Positions 31,066 to 39,617 of a stretch of DNA of 64,000 nucleotides are shown here, piece after piece. The translations under genes and the position numbers were made by a program. The notes below the pieces were generated by a model, which was given only the letters and a program-made list of their open reading frames with translations, searched no databases and had not been told where the DNA came from. Each line of letters opens with the position of its first letter. The stretch's first letter is position 1. Location: contig DHVZ01000095.1 in NCBI GenBank assembly GCA_002412925.1, positions 34,521-98,520 of the forward strand, written 5' to 3'. This DNA comes from Anaerolineales bacterium UBA5195. Lineage in GTDB: Bacteria > Chloroflexota > Anaerolineae > Anaerolineales > Villigracilaceae.

Positions 31066-33204
31066 TTATGGACAAATTCCCGCCGGAGCGGGTGTCATGC
31101 GCGGCACGTAGAATTCGATGCGGCTTTCGTCCGCCTCGATGTAAGTGATGTTGGTTGTGATGTTATTCTTGACAAGCGTGGTAATCACCAACGGCTCGTA
31201 ATAGCACTGGATATACGGCGAAACGCGCGTGTTCCAGGTATTGTTTTCCTCGGCAAATGCGCCTTCTTCCTTGATACCCATGTTTTGCTTGCCAGCCACA
31301 ATGGCGGCAAAGCGGTGATTGCGCAGGTCGCTATAGAACTGCTGCAAATACGGCTGGTTGTTCGACATGGCCATTTCCATCAGCGTGACGGCTTCATACT
31401 CGGGCACGAGCGGCAGGTTGATCTCATGGAATGTCAAAAGGTGGCGCTCATTAATAAATAAGACCGGGCCTTTCTGGCCAGCCTGCTCGGCCATGTTTTT
31501 CAATAGCCTGAATGAGTCCTGGTTGGCGTCCTGGTTAAATTTTTGGAGAGGGAAAAGGGCTGGGATAAGGAAAATGAGCGGAATCAGGAGCGCGACTGCC
31601 GTGACTGGCCAGGAGGTCACAGCCGGGAGCTTTTGACCATTCTCCCCGATTACTTTCCCGCCGATAAACCAGGCCGCGACCACGCCGATCAGAGCCGCGT
31701 AGGCATCGACGTTATGCAGGTCACCGCCGCCGCCGATTTTGACGCTGACGACTAATCCGCCTGCGAACAGCACGAGTAGCATGCCCCATAATCCCACCCA
31801 GCGGATGGGATGCAGGTTGTTTGACGATGGTCTGGAGACCATCGCATAACGGGTGGCGAGGATCAACGCCGCCAGCAGCGGCCCGCTGACAATCAGGATG
31901 GCCGGGACAATCCCCAGCGGGTACGAGTCGTTCGGCCAGAGCCGGTACCAGAGCAAATCCGAGCTAAAGCTGGAGGCAAAGGCTTGGGCGTTATTGGCAT
32001 TCCCAGAAAGCGGGATGTAGGCTGCCTGGGCAGCGAGGGCGGCGAGTAAACCGGTGATGGCCCAGAGGGCAGGAGTGGCGAGATAGCGAAGAATGACGGA
32101 CGGCAGACCATAAACCACAGACCGCGGTTTATCGTTTGTCGTTCGTCGTTCAACTGGCTTTTCCAACAAATAAATTGCCACCGCAAGCATGGCCGGGAGG
32201 GGGAACCAGTTCACGCGGCTGACACCGGCCCAGGCAGATGCAAAGATGACCGCTGCCAGCGAACGCCAGGGGTGTTTGGCCGAAACGAACAGGAGCGGCA
32301 CAAAGACCATCACTTCCAGGTGATAGTAGACGCCTACGCGCAGCAGGAACAGGAAAATCCAACCAGCGAAGAGCCAACGAAGACCCTCACCCCACCCCTC
32401 CTCCCTTAGGGAGAGGGGCGAAGAGGTGAGGGCGCGCCGGGCCAGAGTCAGCGCCGTAACACCGGTCAGCCCAATCCACAGGAAAAACTGCCAGAAGCGG
32501 CTGAATGCCAGCCCCAGGCCGGGGAACAAAAACGGGAACGATTGCAAAAAGTAGCGGCTGGGATGCAGCGTGGAGAGCGGGACTTTCAGCCCATAGATGG
32601 ACTCCGCAAAGTAGAGCGACCCGTAGTAATAGCGGCTTGTTTCAGACCAGCCCACCGAAAACGGATAGGTTGTGACAGCATGGAAGCGAACAAAAATCTC
32701 ATAGGCCACGCCCAGGATCACCAGCGCGGAGGCAAACCCGCCCGCCCAACTGGTTTTGAAGGCTACTTTCAGCGCAGCCGTCGCAATCAGGATCAGCCAC
32801 CAAGCCGCCCAGTAGAACAGAATCGTCGTCAGGACAGGATCCTGCGTCGATTTTTTGACTATTTCGCCGACGCGGTAGGTAAATTTCAGGTAGGGAATCA
32901 GCAGGAGAAGACCGGCGAAAACAGCCCCGGCAGCAAGACGGAAAACTGGTTTGGCGGAAAAACATCCCAGTTCGAGCGCCTCCAATAAACGATTAGCATT
33001 CCCTTTGCGAATCCAGAAAAAGAGAAAAATACAGCCCGCCAGCGCGCCGAGATAGAGCACCAGCGCCCCCAGCCAGACCGAACGCCAGAGAATGACTTTG
33101 AGCTCGACCCAGCGCGAAATTGACCAGGTCAGGATGGCCAGGTTGACAATGAAAGTAAATGCGAAAGTGGTTTGCCAGAAAGTGCGAGGCGAGACGGATT
33201 TCAT
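31066..33204 (-). CDS. Polytopic membrane protein of a GT-C-like family (GGGxDLHNxD motif), paralogue 2
   Basis: The 712-residue protein is the homologue of the one at 24.2-26.2 kb, with about 12 hydrophobic segments, conserved SVGWSETSRYYYGSLYFAES, SSFSSDLLWYRLWPNDSYPL and VSVKIGGGGDLHNVDAY. It carries three stretches that are missing or different in the paralogue: about 260-275 (TSSPLSLREEGWGEG) encoded by a palindrome at 32384-32432; about 352-373 (ERRTTNDKPRSVVYGLPSVI); and about 453-464 (YAMVSRPSSNN) around a 20-bp palindrome at 31825-31844. These look like in-frame repeat insertions in membrane-protein loops. The protein probably acts on a lipid-linked sugar; the reaction is unknown. 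Confidence 0.55.
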   Translation of the reverse strand: MKSVSPRTFWQTTFAFTFIVNLAILTWSISRWVELKVILWRSVWLGALVLYLGALAGCIFLFFWIRKGNANRLLEALELGCFSAKPVFRLAAGAVFAGLLLLIPYLKFTYRVGEIVKKSTQDPVLTTILFYWAAWWLILIATAALKVAFKTSWAGGFASALVILGVAYEIFVRFHAVTTYPFSVGWSETSRYYYGSLYFAESIYGLKVPLSTLHPSRYFLQSFPFLFPGLGLAFSRFWQFFLWIGLTGVTALTLARRALTSSPLSLREEGWGEGLRWLFAGWIFLFLLRVGVYYHLEVMVFVPLLFVSAKHPWRSLAAVIFASAWAGVSRVNWFPLPAMLAVAIYLLEKPVERRTTNDKPRSVVYGLPSVILRYLATPALWAITGLLAALAAQAAYIPLSGNANNAQAFASSFSSDLLWYRLWPNDSYPLGIVPAILIVSGPLLAALILATRYAMVSRPSSNNLHPIRWVGLWGMLLVLFAGGLVVSVKIGGGGDLHNVDAYAALIGVVAAWFIGGKVIGENGQKLPAVTSWPVTAVALLIPLIFLIPALFPLQKFNQDANQDSFRLLKNMAEQAGQKGPVLFINERHLLTFHEINLPLVPEYEAVTLMEMAMSNNQPYLQQFYSDLRNHRFAAIVAGKQNMGIKEEGAFAEENNTWNTRVSPYIQCYYEPLVITTLVKNNITTNITYIEADESRIEFYVPRMTPAPAGICP
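31825..31844. repeat. Perfect 20-bp palindrome inside paralogue 2
   Basis: CGATGGTCT GG AGACCATCG reads in frame as part of YAMVSRPSSNN; the paralogue at 24-26 kb lacks those residues. The core GTCTGGAGAC recurs at 45887-45896. Confidence 0.7.
32094..32154. repeat. In-frame repeat of the GATGGAC/GACGATAGAC family
   Basis: Runs of related units (GACGGACGGC, AGACC, CCACAGACCG, GTTTATCGTTTGTCGTTCGTCG) encode ERRTTNDKPRSVVYGLPS. A related stretch is at the same place in the paralogue (25151-25199). Confidence 0.5.
32384..32432. repeat. In-frame palindromic repeat, CCCTCACCCC/GAGAGGGG family, second copy
   Basis: CCCTCACC and GGTGAGGG form the outer arms, with an inner CCTCCTCCC...GGGAGAGGGG. 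It encodes TSSPLSLREEGWGEGL; the paralogue lacks it. Confidence 0.7.
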
Positions 33205-34098
33205 TTATTTCTTGGTGTCCATTTTTGCCAGGACACCCGGCAGGAAAAACGCGCCCGGCAGGCTGACCGTCATCATCAGCAAGCGGTGCAGGACTGCCAC
33301 TGCGGCGCTGACCGGCACGCTGACCCCGCCAAATTGGGAGAGCAGGAACGTCACCGAGAGTTCCTGGAGACCATAACCATTGATCGAGACCGGGATGAGT
33401 GACATGAAATAAGCCAGGCTGAACAGGCCGATAACTTTCCAGAGGGCCAGGCTTTCACCCATGCCGTGCAGGAGCACGTAATTGGCGCTATTCGAACAAA
33501 TCATGTGCAGCAAGGCAAAAGCCAGGGAGGCAAAGAGAGACGACGGTTTTTTGAGCCAGAGCGTCAGCGCCTGGAGGGTTTTCAGGATAAAATCGCGGCT
33601 TTTTTCCCAGAAACCAGCCAGGGCAAGCGCCTGGAGTGGGCCAACGCCAATCACCTGCCAGAGACCGAGCGGGGCGGCCAGCGACATGCCAGCCATGTTG
33701 ACCACCCGATCAGCGGCGATGGAGGCCAGGCAAACGGCCCGGTCATAGCCCAACTGCATCGCCCCGGCCAGGCGGACTACGTCCCCGCCGATGGTGGTTG
33801 GCAGAAAATTATTTGAAAACAGGCCGGTGAAAACCAGCGCAGCGGTATCCTTGAACGGGATCGGAATCCCACCAGCACGGAGTAAAACATGCCAGCGCGC
33901 GGTAATCAGCAGGCGCGAAAGGATGATGCAGCCGAGAGCCAGCCCCAGGCTGGTCAGCGAAATCTGCTGGAGCGCAGCCGAAACCTCGTCCCAGCCGCTT
34001 TGGGAAAGCAGGACGACCAGCAAAATAATCGCCAAAACGGTGCCCGCTCCGCGCAAAACCAGTTGAAGATTATTTTTGAGCCAGGTTTTCACTTTCAC
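33205..34098 (-). CDS. UPF0104/AglD-like membrane protein (LPG_synthase_TM), second copy
   Basis: The 297-residue protein has about 8 hydrophobic segments and the family block LFSNNFLPTTIGGDVVRLAG. It also carries SINGYGLQELSVTFLLSQFG, equivalent to the end of the first copy. Its gene directly follows the polyprenyl-phosphate GT2 gene with a 4-bp overlap and abuts paralogue 2, so GT2, AglD-like, GT-C-like and again AglD-like form a tandem unit. Role as a lipid-carrier flippase or donor-loading partner is an inference from the neighbourhood. Confidence 0.75.
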   Translation of the reverse strand: MKVKTWLKNNLQLVLRGAGTVLAIILLVVLLSQSGWDEVSAALQQISLTSLGLALGCIILSRLLITARWHVLLRAGGIPIPFKDTAALVFTGLFSNNFLPTTIGGDVVRLAGAMQLGYDRAVCLASIAADRVVNMAGMSLAAPLGLWQVIGVGPLQALALAGFWEKSRDFILKTLQALTLWLKKPSSLFASLAFALLHMICSNSANYVLLHGMGESLALWKVIGLFSLAYFMSLIPVSINGYGLQELSVTFLLSQFGGVSVPVSAAVAVLHRLLMMTVSLPGAFFLPGVLAKMDTKK

Positions 34099-35051
34099 TC
34101 TCGTTTCCCGTTTCTCAAAACTTTCCTGACTGTATACGTTGGCTTTTGCTGCGATTCGTGATAGGTGCGGACGAGCAGTTCCGCGATCAGGCCCATCAAA
34201 ATCGCCTGGAAGCCAGTCATCGCTGCCATAACGGAGATGATGAAAATCGGCGAGGTCAAAATGTCGATTTGCAGGAATAACTTACGAACAGCGAGGAACA
34301 ACATCCCCAGGAAACCCAGCGCAAACAAGGCAATCCCGCCACCGCCGAACAGGTAAATCGGTTTGTTGGCGGCTTTGGTCAAAAACTGGACGGCCATCAG
34401 GTCCAGAACCACTTTCATCGTACGTTCCAAACCATATTTGCTTTTGCCAAACTTGCGCGCATGGTGACGCACCGGCACTTCCAGGATTTTCGCGCCAACT
34501 GAACTGGCATAGACCGGGACAAAACGATGCATCTCGCCATACAATTTGAAACCGGTAATCACTTCGCGACGATAAGCCTTGAGTGTGCAGCCATAATCAT
34601 GCAGGTGCACGCCGGTCACATTCGATATCAGCCAGTTGGCCATGTGTGAAGGCAGGTTGCGCGTCAGGGCATTGTCCTCGCGGTCTTTGCGCCAACCGGA
34701 GACCACGTCATAGCCTTCATCAAGCTTTCCCAAAATCATTGGGATGTCTGCCGGGTCGTTTTGCATGTCAGCATCCAGGAAGACAATCACATCGCCCAGG
34801 GCGTGGTCGATCCCGGCGGCGATGGCGGTGGTTTGCCCAAAGTTGCGGCGGAATTCGACCACGACCACATGCCCGGCATCCTGTTCGGCCATTTCCGTCA
34901 GCAAATCCACGCTGCCATCACGCGAGCCATCATCCACGTAGATGACTTCCCAGGAACGCTTCAAATCTTTGAGCGCCGCGTGAATGGACTGCTGCAGAAG
35001 CGGGAGACTTTCCACTTCGTTGTAAACGGGGATGACAATTGATAAATCCAT
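34095..35051 (-). CDS. Polyprenyl-phosphate glycosyltransferase, GtrB/ArnC/DPM1-type GT2
   Basis: The 318-residue protein starts MDLSIVIPVYNEVESLPLLQ and has SWEVIYVDDGSRDGSVDLLT, VVVEFRRNFGQTTAIAAGID and DVIVFLDADMQNDPADIPMI (DAD metal site). Two hydrophobic helices near the C-terminus (FGGGGIALFALGFLGMLFLA and IFIISVMAAMTGFQAILMGL) are the membrane anchors of GtrB-type enzymes. It charges undecaprenyl phosphate with a sugar, giving the donor used by GT-C enzymes. GGAGG lies 7 nt upstream of the chosen ATG. It heads the tandem with the AglD-like and GT-C-like genes. Confidence 0.88.
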   Translation of the reverse strand: MDLSIVIPVYNEVESLPLLQQSIHAALKDLKRSWEVIYVDDGSRDGSVDLLTEMAEQDAGHVVVVEFRRNFGQTTAIAAGIDHALGDVIVFLDADMQNDPADIPMILGKLDEGYDVVSGWRKDREDNALTRNLPSHMANWLISNVTGVHLHDYGCTLKAYRREVITGFKLYGEMHRFVPVYASSVGAKILEVPVRHHARKFGKSKYGLERTMKVVLDLMAVQFLTKAANKPIYLFGGGGIALFALGFLGMLFLAVRKLFLQIDILTSPIFIISVMAAMTGFQAILMGLIAELLVRTYHESQQKPTYTVRKVLRNGKRE

Positions 35052-35081
35052 AACGCAACCTCCAGCCGTAATCGAAAATCT

Positions 35082-35172
35082 AACCACTAAGGCACAAAGT
35101 CACCAAGTTTTCAAGTTGTTCAAACAAACCTTGGCGTTTTTTAACCACTTTGTGGCTTCGGGACTTCGTGGT
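35082..35172. repeat. Palindromic repeat, CACAAAG/CTTTGTG family, copy 4
   Basis: AACCACTAAGGCACAAAG with TCACCAAG is mirrored by CTTTGTGGCTTCGG and GACTTCGTGGT. It fills the gap between the GT2 and GT-C genes. Confidence 0.7.
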
Positions 35173-35181
35173 GCATTTCTC

Positions 35182-37113
35182 TCAAGGCTTTTTACGGAAA
35201 ACTATCAGCGCCGAATCCATCCGGCACGACTGCGGTTCCGTTACCAGTACCTGCTCAAAATTTGCCAGTTGATCGTTGAGCCAGGTCTTCTGACCCAGGT
35301 TTCTCTGTTCCACGAGCACAAAGTCGGCTTCGTTCAGCCATTTTTCGGCCAAGTGCTGGTTCCACCAGCCATATTTCAAGAGCGCCTTATCATCGTCAGC
35401 GATGCGGAAAGAATAGGTCTGGTGCAACTGGGACGGATAAATCGTCACGCCCGGCAGGGAAAGCAGCGTTACCGGCGAATACCCGGCCCAGTAAACGCTT
35501 GAACCAGCCGGGATGATCTTGGCAAGTTCCGCGCCCGCGGCCTCGAAGCCAGGAATTACATCACCCTGGCAATCATAGGAAGTGTACTCGCCCGCCAGCA
35601 GCGGCGACGGCGAGAACAGGCTTCCCATCAAAGTTAAGGCGACAAGTCCCACGCCCAACGCCGCGCTGTTTTTTCTGCCAGCCAGCAGTTTCGCCACTGC
35701 GAATACCACCAGCCCGAACGCCACTGCGACGGCAACCGGGAACCACGCGTGCGTGGCAGCGTAGATTATCTCATACTCCAAGCGGAACTTGTTCGAGACA
35801 ACCTGCCAGGCCTGAGCGCCGTTCCAGAACGGAATGGGCGTTGCCAGCAAGCGTTTATAGAACAGTTCTCCCAAGAGCGACTCGGCGGTCCCTTCGGCGC
35901 TGTAGGCCATCCCTGCCAGGAGCGCCAAAAACGAAACGCCGCCCAGCCATTTCCGCCAAACTGGGGGATTAAGATTCCAGGCAGGGAGCGTGACCGCGAT
36001 CAGCAGCAGCCCGACGCCACCATAAAAGGATGTATAGGTGGGGAAACAAAAGACGCAATATTCATTCCCCAGCGCGGCCCAGGCGTGAAGAAAGAAAAAG
36101 GCAATCAGCAATACGGACAGGAAAACGGCAAATTTGAACTGTGAGCGCGACTTCCACTCCTTCGGCCACAAAATCCAGGTTGCCAGTGCGCCCGCCAGCG
36201 CGGCAAAATGATAGCGAAAGGCCAGAAAAAAACTCGCCACGCGGAAGCCAATCGGATTATCCGGGCTCCAGGTGGGGATGGTTTCGGGCGCGAACCAGGG
36301 ATGCAAAAATGGGAAAGGCAGCCACCTGGCCCACAGTCTCAGGATATTCGGCCAGTAAAGCAGGTGGACGCCGCCAAAGGTGACCAGCATCCCGCCGAGC
36401 AGCCACAGAACTGGTGACCAGTGCGTTGCACCAGGTTTAGCGAGAGTCTGCCCGTTCGTTGGTTTTTCCCGCTTAAAGGGCTTGATCCAACCCGGCAAGT
36501 GCGACGCACCCTCCCAGAGCACATATAACGCCAGCAGCGGCAAAAGCGGCAGCAGATTAATCCGCACCATGACGGCTGCGCCTGCCAACAACCCGCCGAC
36601 AAACAGTTGCCAGTTTTTACGGTCAGCGCCGAGGGAGAAAAACAGTGTCCAGGCCAAGAGGCAGGCCACCAGCCCTTGCGAGGCAGCCATGGCATACATC
36701 CGCGCTGCTGCCGGGTTGAGCACCACGGCCGCGACAATCCCGGCTGCAATCCAGCGCCCACCCAAACGGCGCGCCGTCAGCCACAGGCCGAAGAGCATCA
36801 GCACACCCAGGACAACGGCCATCATCCGCCCGGTACGCAGGCTGGGACCGAAAATTTGTTCCACCCAACCGGGGATCAGGAACGCCAGCGGCATCTGGTT
36901 GGTCCACGGGCCATAATCCTGGAAAGGTGTATAGCGCCCCGAGGTGAAGAGCCAGCCTTTGTAGAGATACAGTCCCTCATCGAGCACCGAAACCTGGAGG
37001 TGCGCATACCTCCAGAGCATGGACACATAGTACGCCAGCCCCGCAAGCGACAACAGATCGGCCAGAAGCGGCCGGTCGCTGAAAGAGCGGGAAAATGTTC
37101 GGAGACGAAGCAT
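35182..37113 (-). CDS. GT-C glycosyltransferase (PMT/ArnT-like)
   Basis: The 643-residue protein has the GT-C layout: TM1 then QVSVLDEGLYLYKGWLFTSG with the catalytic DE and then RYTPFQDYGPWTNQMPLAFL. About 11 hydrophobic segments follow. The C-terminal part of about 130 residues (SYDCQGDVIPGFEAAGAELA to the end) is soluble and probably extracytoplasmic. The reaction is transfer of a sugar from a polyprenyl-phosphate donor. It is the first gene downstream of gmd on the minus strand, with about 90 bp between. Confidence 0.75.
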   Translation of the reverse strand: MLRLRTFSRSFSDRPLLADLLSLAGLAYYVSMLWRYAHLQVSVLDEGLYLYKGWLFTSGRYTPFQDYGPWTNQMPLAFLIPGWVEQIFGPSLRTGRMMAVVLGVLMLFGLWLTARRLGGRWIAAGIVAAVVLNPAAARMYAMAASQGLVACLLAWTLFFSLGADRKNWQLFVGGLLAGAAVMVRINLLPLLPLLALYVLWEGASHLPGWIKPFKREKPTNGQTLAKPGATHWSPVLWLLGGMLVTFGGVHLLYWPNILRLWARWLPFPFLHPWFAPETIPTWSPDNPIGFRVASFFLAFRYHFAALAGALATWILWPKEWKSRSQFKFAVFLSVLLIAFFFLHAWAALGNEYCVFCFPTYTSFYGGVGLLLIAVTLPAWNLNPPVWRKWLGGVSFLALLAGMAYSAEGTAESLLGELFYKRLLATPIPFWNGAQAWQVVSNKFRLEYEIIYAATHAWFPVAVAVAFGLVVFAVAKLLAGRKNSAALGVGLVALTLMGSLFSPSPLLAGEYTSYDCQGDVIPGFEAAGAELAKIIPAGSSVYWAGYSPVTLLSLPGVTIYPSQLHQTYSFRIADDDKALLKYGWWNQHLAEKWLNEADFVLVEQRNLGQKTWLNDQLANFEQVLVTEPQSCRMDSALIVFRKKP

Positions 37114-37203
37114 GGGAAGGGAGAAAAATTTCCGGGCAAGAAAAGGCTTCTTGAGGTGCAGACAAGCTGCGGGAAGTCTGGTCCTGCCCGGAAATAGAGA
37201 AGA

Positions 37204-38169
37204 CTACTTTTTGGCGGAAAACTTCTGCAAATCGGCTTCCACCATCATTTCGACCAATCCCTTGAAACTGGTTTTGGCCGTCCAGCCAAGTTCCTTGCTG
37301 GCTTTGGTGGGGTCGGAGATGAGCAAATCGACTTCGGCGGGACGGTAGAAACGCGGGTCCTGCACAACGTAATCCTCGTAATTCAAGCCCACGTGACCAA
37401 AAGCCAGTTCGCAGAATTCGCGCACAGAGTGGGTCTTGCCGGTACCAATCACGAAATTGTCAGCGTGCGTGTGCTGGAGCATCATCCACATCGCTTCGAC
37501 ATAGTCGCCAGCAAAACCCCAATCGCGCTGGGATTCGAGATTGCCCAGGCGTAATTCTTTGGCCTGGCCCAACTTGATTTTGGCGACCATGTGCGAAATC
37601 TTGCGGGTTACAAATTCAAGACCACGGCGCGGGCTTTCGTGGTTGAACAAAATGCCCGAAGTCGCAAACATATCGAACGACTCGCGGTAGTTGATCGTAA
37701 TCCAGTGACCGTAAACTTTGGCCACGCCATAAGGCGAACGCGGGTACAGAGGCGTGCTCTCCTTTTGCGGCACTTCCACCACTTTCCCAAACATTTCGCT
37801 GGAGGAAGCCTGGTAGAACTTGATTTTCGGATTCACCAGCCGAATGGCTTCCAACAGACGGGTAACGCCCAAGCCGGTGACTTCACCCGTCAGCAAAGGT
37901 TGGTTCCAGGAAGTCGGCACAAATGACTGTGCCGCCAGGTTGTAGACTTCATCGGGTTTAAATTCCTCGATCATTGCCACCATCGAGGACTGGTCATGCA
38001 AATCACCCTGGGTGATGAGCAGTTCATCTTGAATATGTTCAAGACGCTCCATGGTTTCCGTGCTTGAGCGGCGCACCATCCCAACAACCTGATAGCCTTT
38101 GCCAAGCAATAGTTCTGCCAGGTAAGAACCATCCTGGCCGGTGATACCGGTGATTAAAGCAGTGGGCAT
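37204..38169 (-). CDS. gmd: GDP-mannose 4,6-dehydratase
   Basis: The 321-residue SDR has MPTALITGITGQDGSYLAEL (the Gmd-specific TGITGQDGSYL loop), DEVYNLAAQSFVPTSWNQPL, IKFYQASSSEMFGKV, PLYPRSPYGVAKVYGHWITI (YxxxK) and GILFNHESPRRGLEFVTRKI. The blocks are diagnostic for Gmd, which makes GDP-4-keto-6-deoxy-D-mannose. Fcl at 21.6 kb can take it to GDP-L-fucose, and ManA at 58.5 kb supplies mannose-6-phosphate. A strong ribosome site, GGAG, lies 6-7 nt upstream. The promoter carries the MarR-type operator palindrome, so this gene is probably under control of the regulator at 23.6 kb. Confidence 0.95.
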   Translation of the reverse strand: MPTALITGITGQDGSYLAELLLGKGYQVVGMVRRSSTETMERLEHIQDELLITQGDLHDQSSMVAMIEEFKPDEVYNLAAQSFVPTSWNQPLLTGEVTGLGVTRLLEAIRLVNPKIKFYQASSSEMFGKVVEVPQKESTPLYPRSPYGVAKVYGHWITINYRESFDMFATSGILFNHESPRRGLEFVTRKISHMVAKIKLGQAKELRLGNLESQRDWGFAGDYVEAMWMMLQHTHADNFVIGTGKTHSVREFCELAFGHVGLNYEDYVVQDPRFYRPAEVDLLISDPTKASKELGWTAKTSFKGLVEMMVEADLQKFSAKK

Positions 38170-38210
38170 TTATTTCTCCTTCCCCACATCCGAAGCGGGG
38201 GTTTTTGTAA

Positions 38211-38230
38211 AATTCAATCGTTGAATTATA
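38211..38230 (-). promoter_or_regulatory. Promoter/operator of gmd
   Basis: On the minus strand a TATAAT (38225-38230) continues directly into TTCAACGATTGAATTTTA; the palindrome AATTCAA TCG TTGAATT covers 38211-38227. It matches the promoter of the MarR-type regulator gene at 24096-24117, including flanking bases. It overlaps the last codons of the upstream GT-C gene. Confidence 0.65.
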
Positions 38231-39617
38231 CCCGAGATGGGGTTTTGAATCTTTGCCAGAGCCAGTCACCCAAAACAACGAGGATCGCCAGCCCAATGGC
38301 AATTGCCAGGGTATTGCGAATGCCAAGATTGTAGCCGAGGTTGAGATAGCGCCAGGAATACCAGTGCCCGAAGACTAACAGGATGATGATTTCGACAGCC
38401 ACGATCCGCCAGAACCAGCGGGATTTGGCGGCATAAAAAGCCTGGGCTGCCAGCAGGGCCATCCAGCCCAGCAGGATGACGCGATAGCGGGGATTGTCCC
38501 ACTGGTCACCGCCGCCGCGCACGGCTGCAACGAGGATCCAGCCCCAGACGACCAGACTCAGCCACAGCCAGGGTCTTCGTCGCTGGCCCTCTGGCTGAAT
38601 CCCGGCTGAAAACGGGGCAAAAGCCACGAAGGGCAGCAGCAGGTACCAGCCCAGGGCGCGGAAGATCCCCAAAACCTGCCAGAAAGGGATAGCCGGTTCG
38701 ATCAGCGCCGCGGGGAGCACGGGCTGGAGGAGGCCATAGACAGCCACAAAAGGGATCGCCAGGGTGGGCGGCAGCGCCTGGAAGAGCAGCTGCACAATGC
38801 CGGAGCTGCGCCCCAGCAGGTACGCGTTCCATTTGGCGGTTTCGCGCGCCCAGTTGCCGAGGGTACCAAGCAGCCCGCCACCTTTGACGGTAACGAGCGA
38901 ATCCCAGCTGGCCGCGACTGCCACCAGCGCGAGCAGGAAAATCCCCGCGGCAACTGCCACAACCTGCCAGGGGATTTTGCGCCCGGACTCGGCAAAATAG
39001 AGCCAGCCTGCCGAAGCAACCAGCGTTACCAGCACGAAACCAGGTGAAATGAACCACATGCCTGCCAGGGCAAGCGCCATCCATAGCCAGGGCAGTTTCG
39101 CGCGTGTGGCCTGCCATTCGACCAGTCCATAGAATGCCATGGCTACAAAGGTCATCAAGAAGGGTTCGCGCATCTGTGCGGCCCCTTGCAGGATGGCTTC
39201 CGGATAAAAAGCAAAAATCATGGCCGAAAGAAAGGCTGTTTTTTCATCGGCCAGCCGTTTGGCCGTCAGGTAAACGAAAAGAACGCCCAGGGAACCAGTC
39301 AAAGCCGCCAGCAAAACCACAAGCAATGGCTGGTGGGTGCCCGCGGTCAGGTAACGATACGTAAAAGCGCTCACCCAGAGCAGGCCGCCGTACTGGTCGG
39401 AGGCATATTTCTGGTTGAAAGCGCGCGAAAGCGGTTTGCCCGACTGCGCCAGATCCCAAGCCTGCGCATCGCGGCGATAGGCATCGAAAAAGAGATACCC
39501 GGTCTGCTGGGGCTTGCTCTCATAACCGACTTGGGGCAGCAAGATGTAGGCCGATACGCCCAATCCCAGGCGCAGGAGGAAGGCAAAAAGGATGACCCAA
39601 TAAACAGAGCGTTTCAT
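38226..39617 (-). CDS. GT-C glycosyltransferase (PMT-like)
   Basis: The 463-residue protein has about 11 hydrophobic segments. The first loop includes VGYESKPQQTGYLFFDAYRR and DAQAWDLAQSGKPLSRAFNQ, where D..A and the later YASDQYGGLLW lie at the position of the GT-C catalytic loop. FYPEAILQGAAQMREPFLMT is the typical 'P....s...rE.ll..l' helix of GT-C enzymes. The ATG at 39617 overlaps the stop of the upstream gene by 4 bp and is chosen over in-frame codons further upstream. It forms a pair with the GT-C gene before it. Confidence 0.7.
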   Translation of the reverse strand: MKRSVYWVILFAFLLRLGLGVSAYILLPQVGYESKPQQTGYLFFDAYRRDAQAWDLAQSGKPLSRAFNQKYASDQYGGLLWVSAFTYRYLTAGTHQPLLVVLLAALTGSLGVLFVYLTAKRLADEKTAFLSAMIFAFYPEAILQGAAQMREPFLMTFVAMAFYGLVEWQATRAKLPWLWMALALAGMWFISPGFVLVTLVASAGWLYFAESGRKIPWQVVAVAAGIFLLALVAVAASWDSLVTVKGGGLLGTLGNWARETAKWNAYLLGRSSGIVQLLFQALPPTLAIPFVAVYGLLQPVLPAALIEPAIPFWQVLGIFRALGWYLLLPFVAFAPFSAGIQPEGQRRRPWLWLSLVVWGWILVAAVRGGGDQWDNPRYRVILLGWMALLAAQAFYAAKSRWFWRIVAVEIIILLVFGHWYSWRYLNLGYNLGIRNTLAIAIGLAILVVLGDWLWQRFKTPSRV

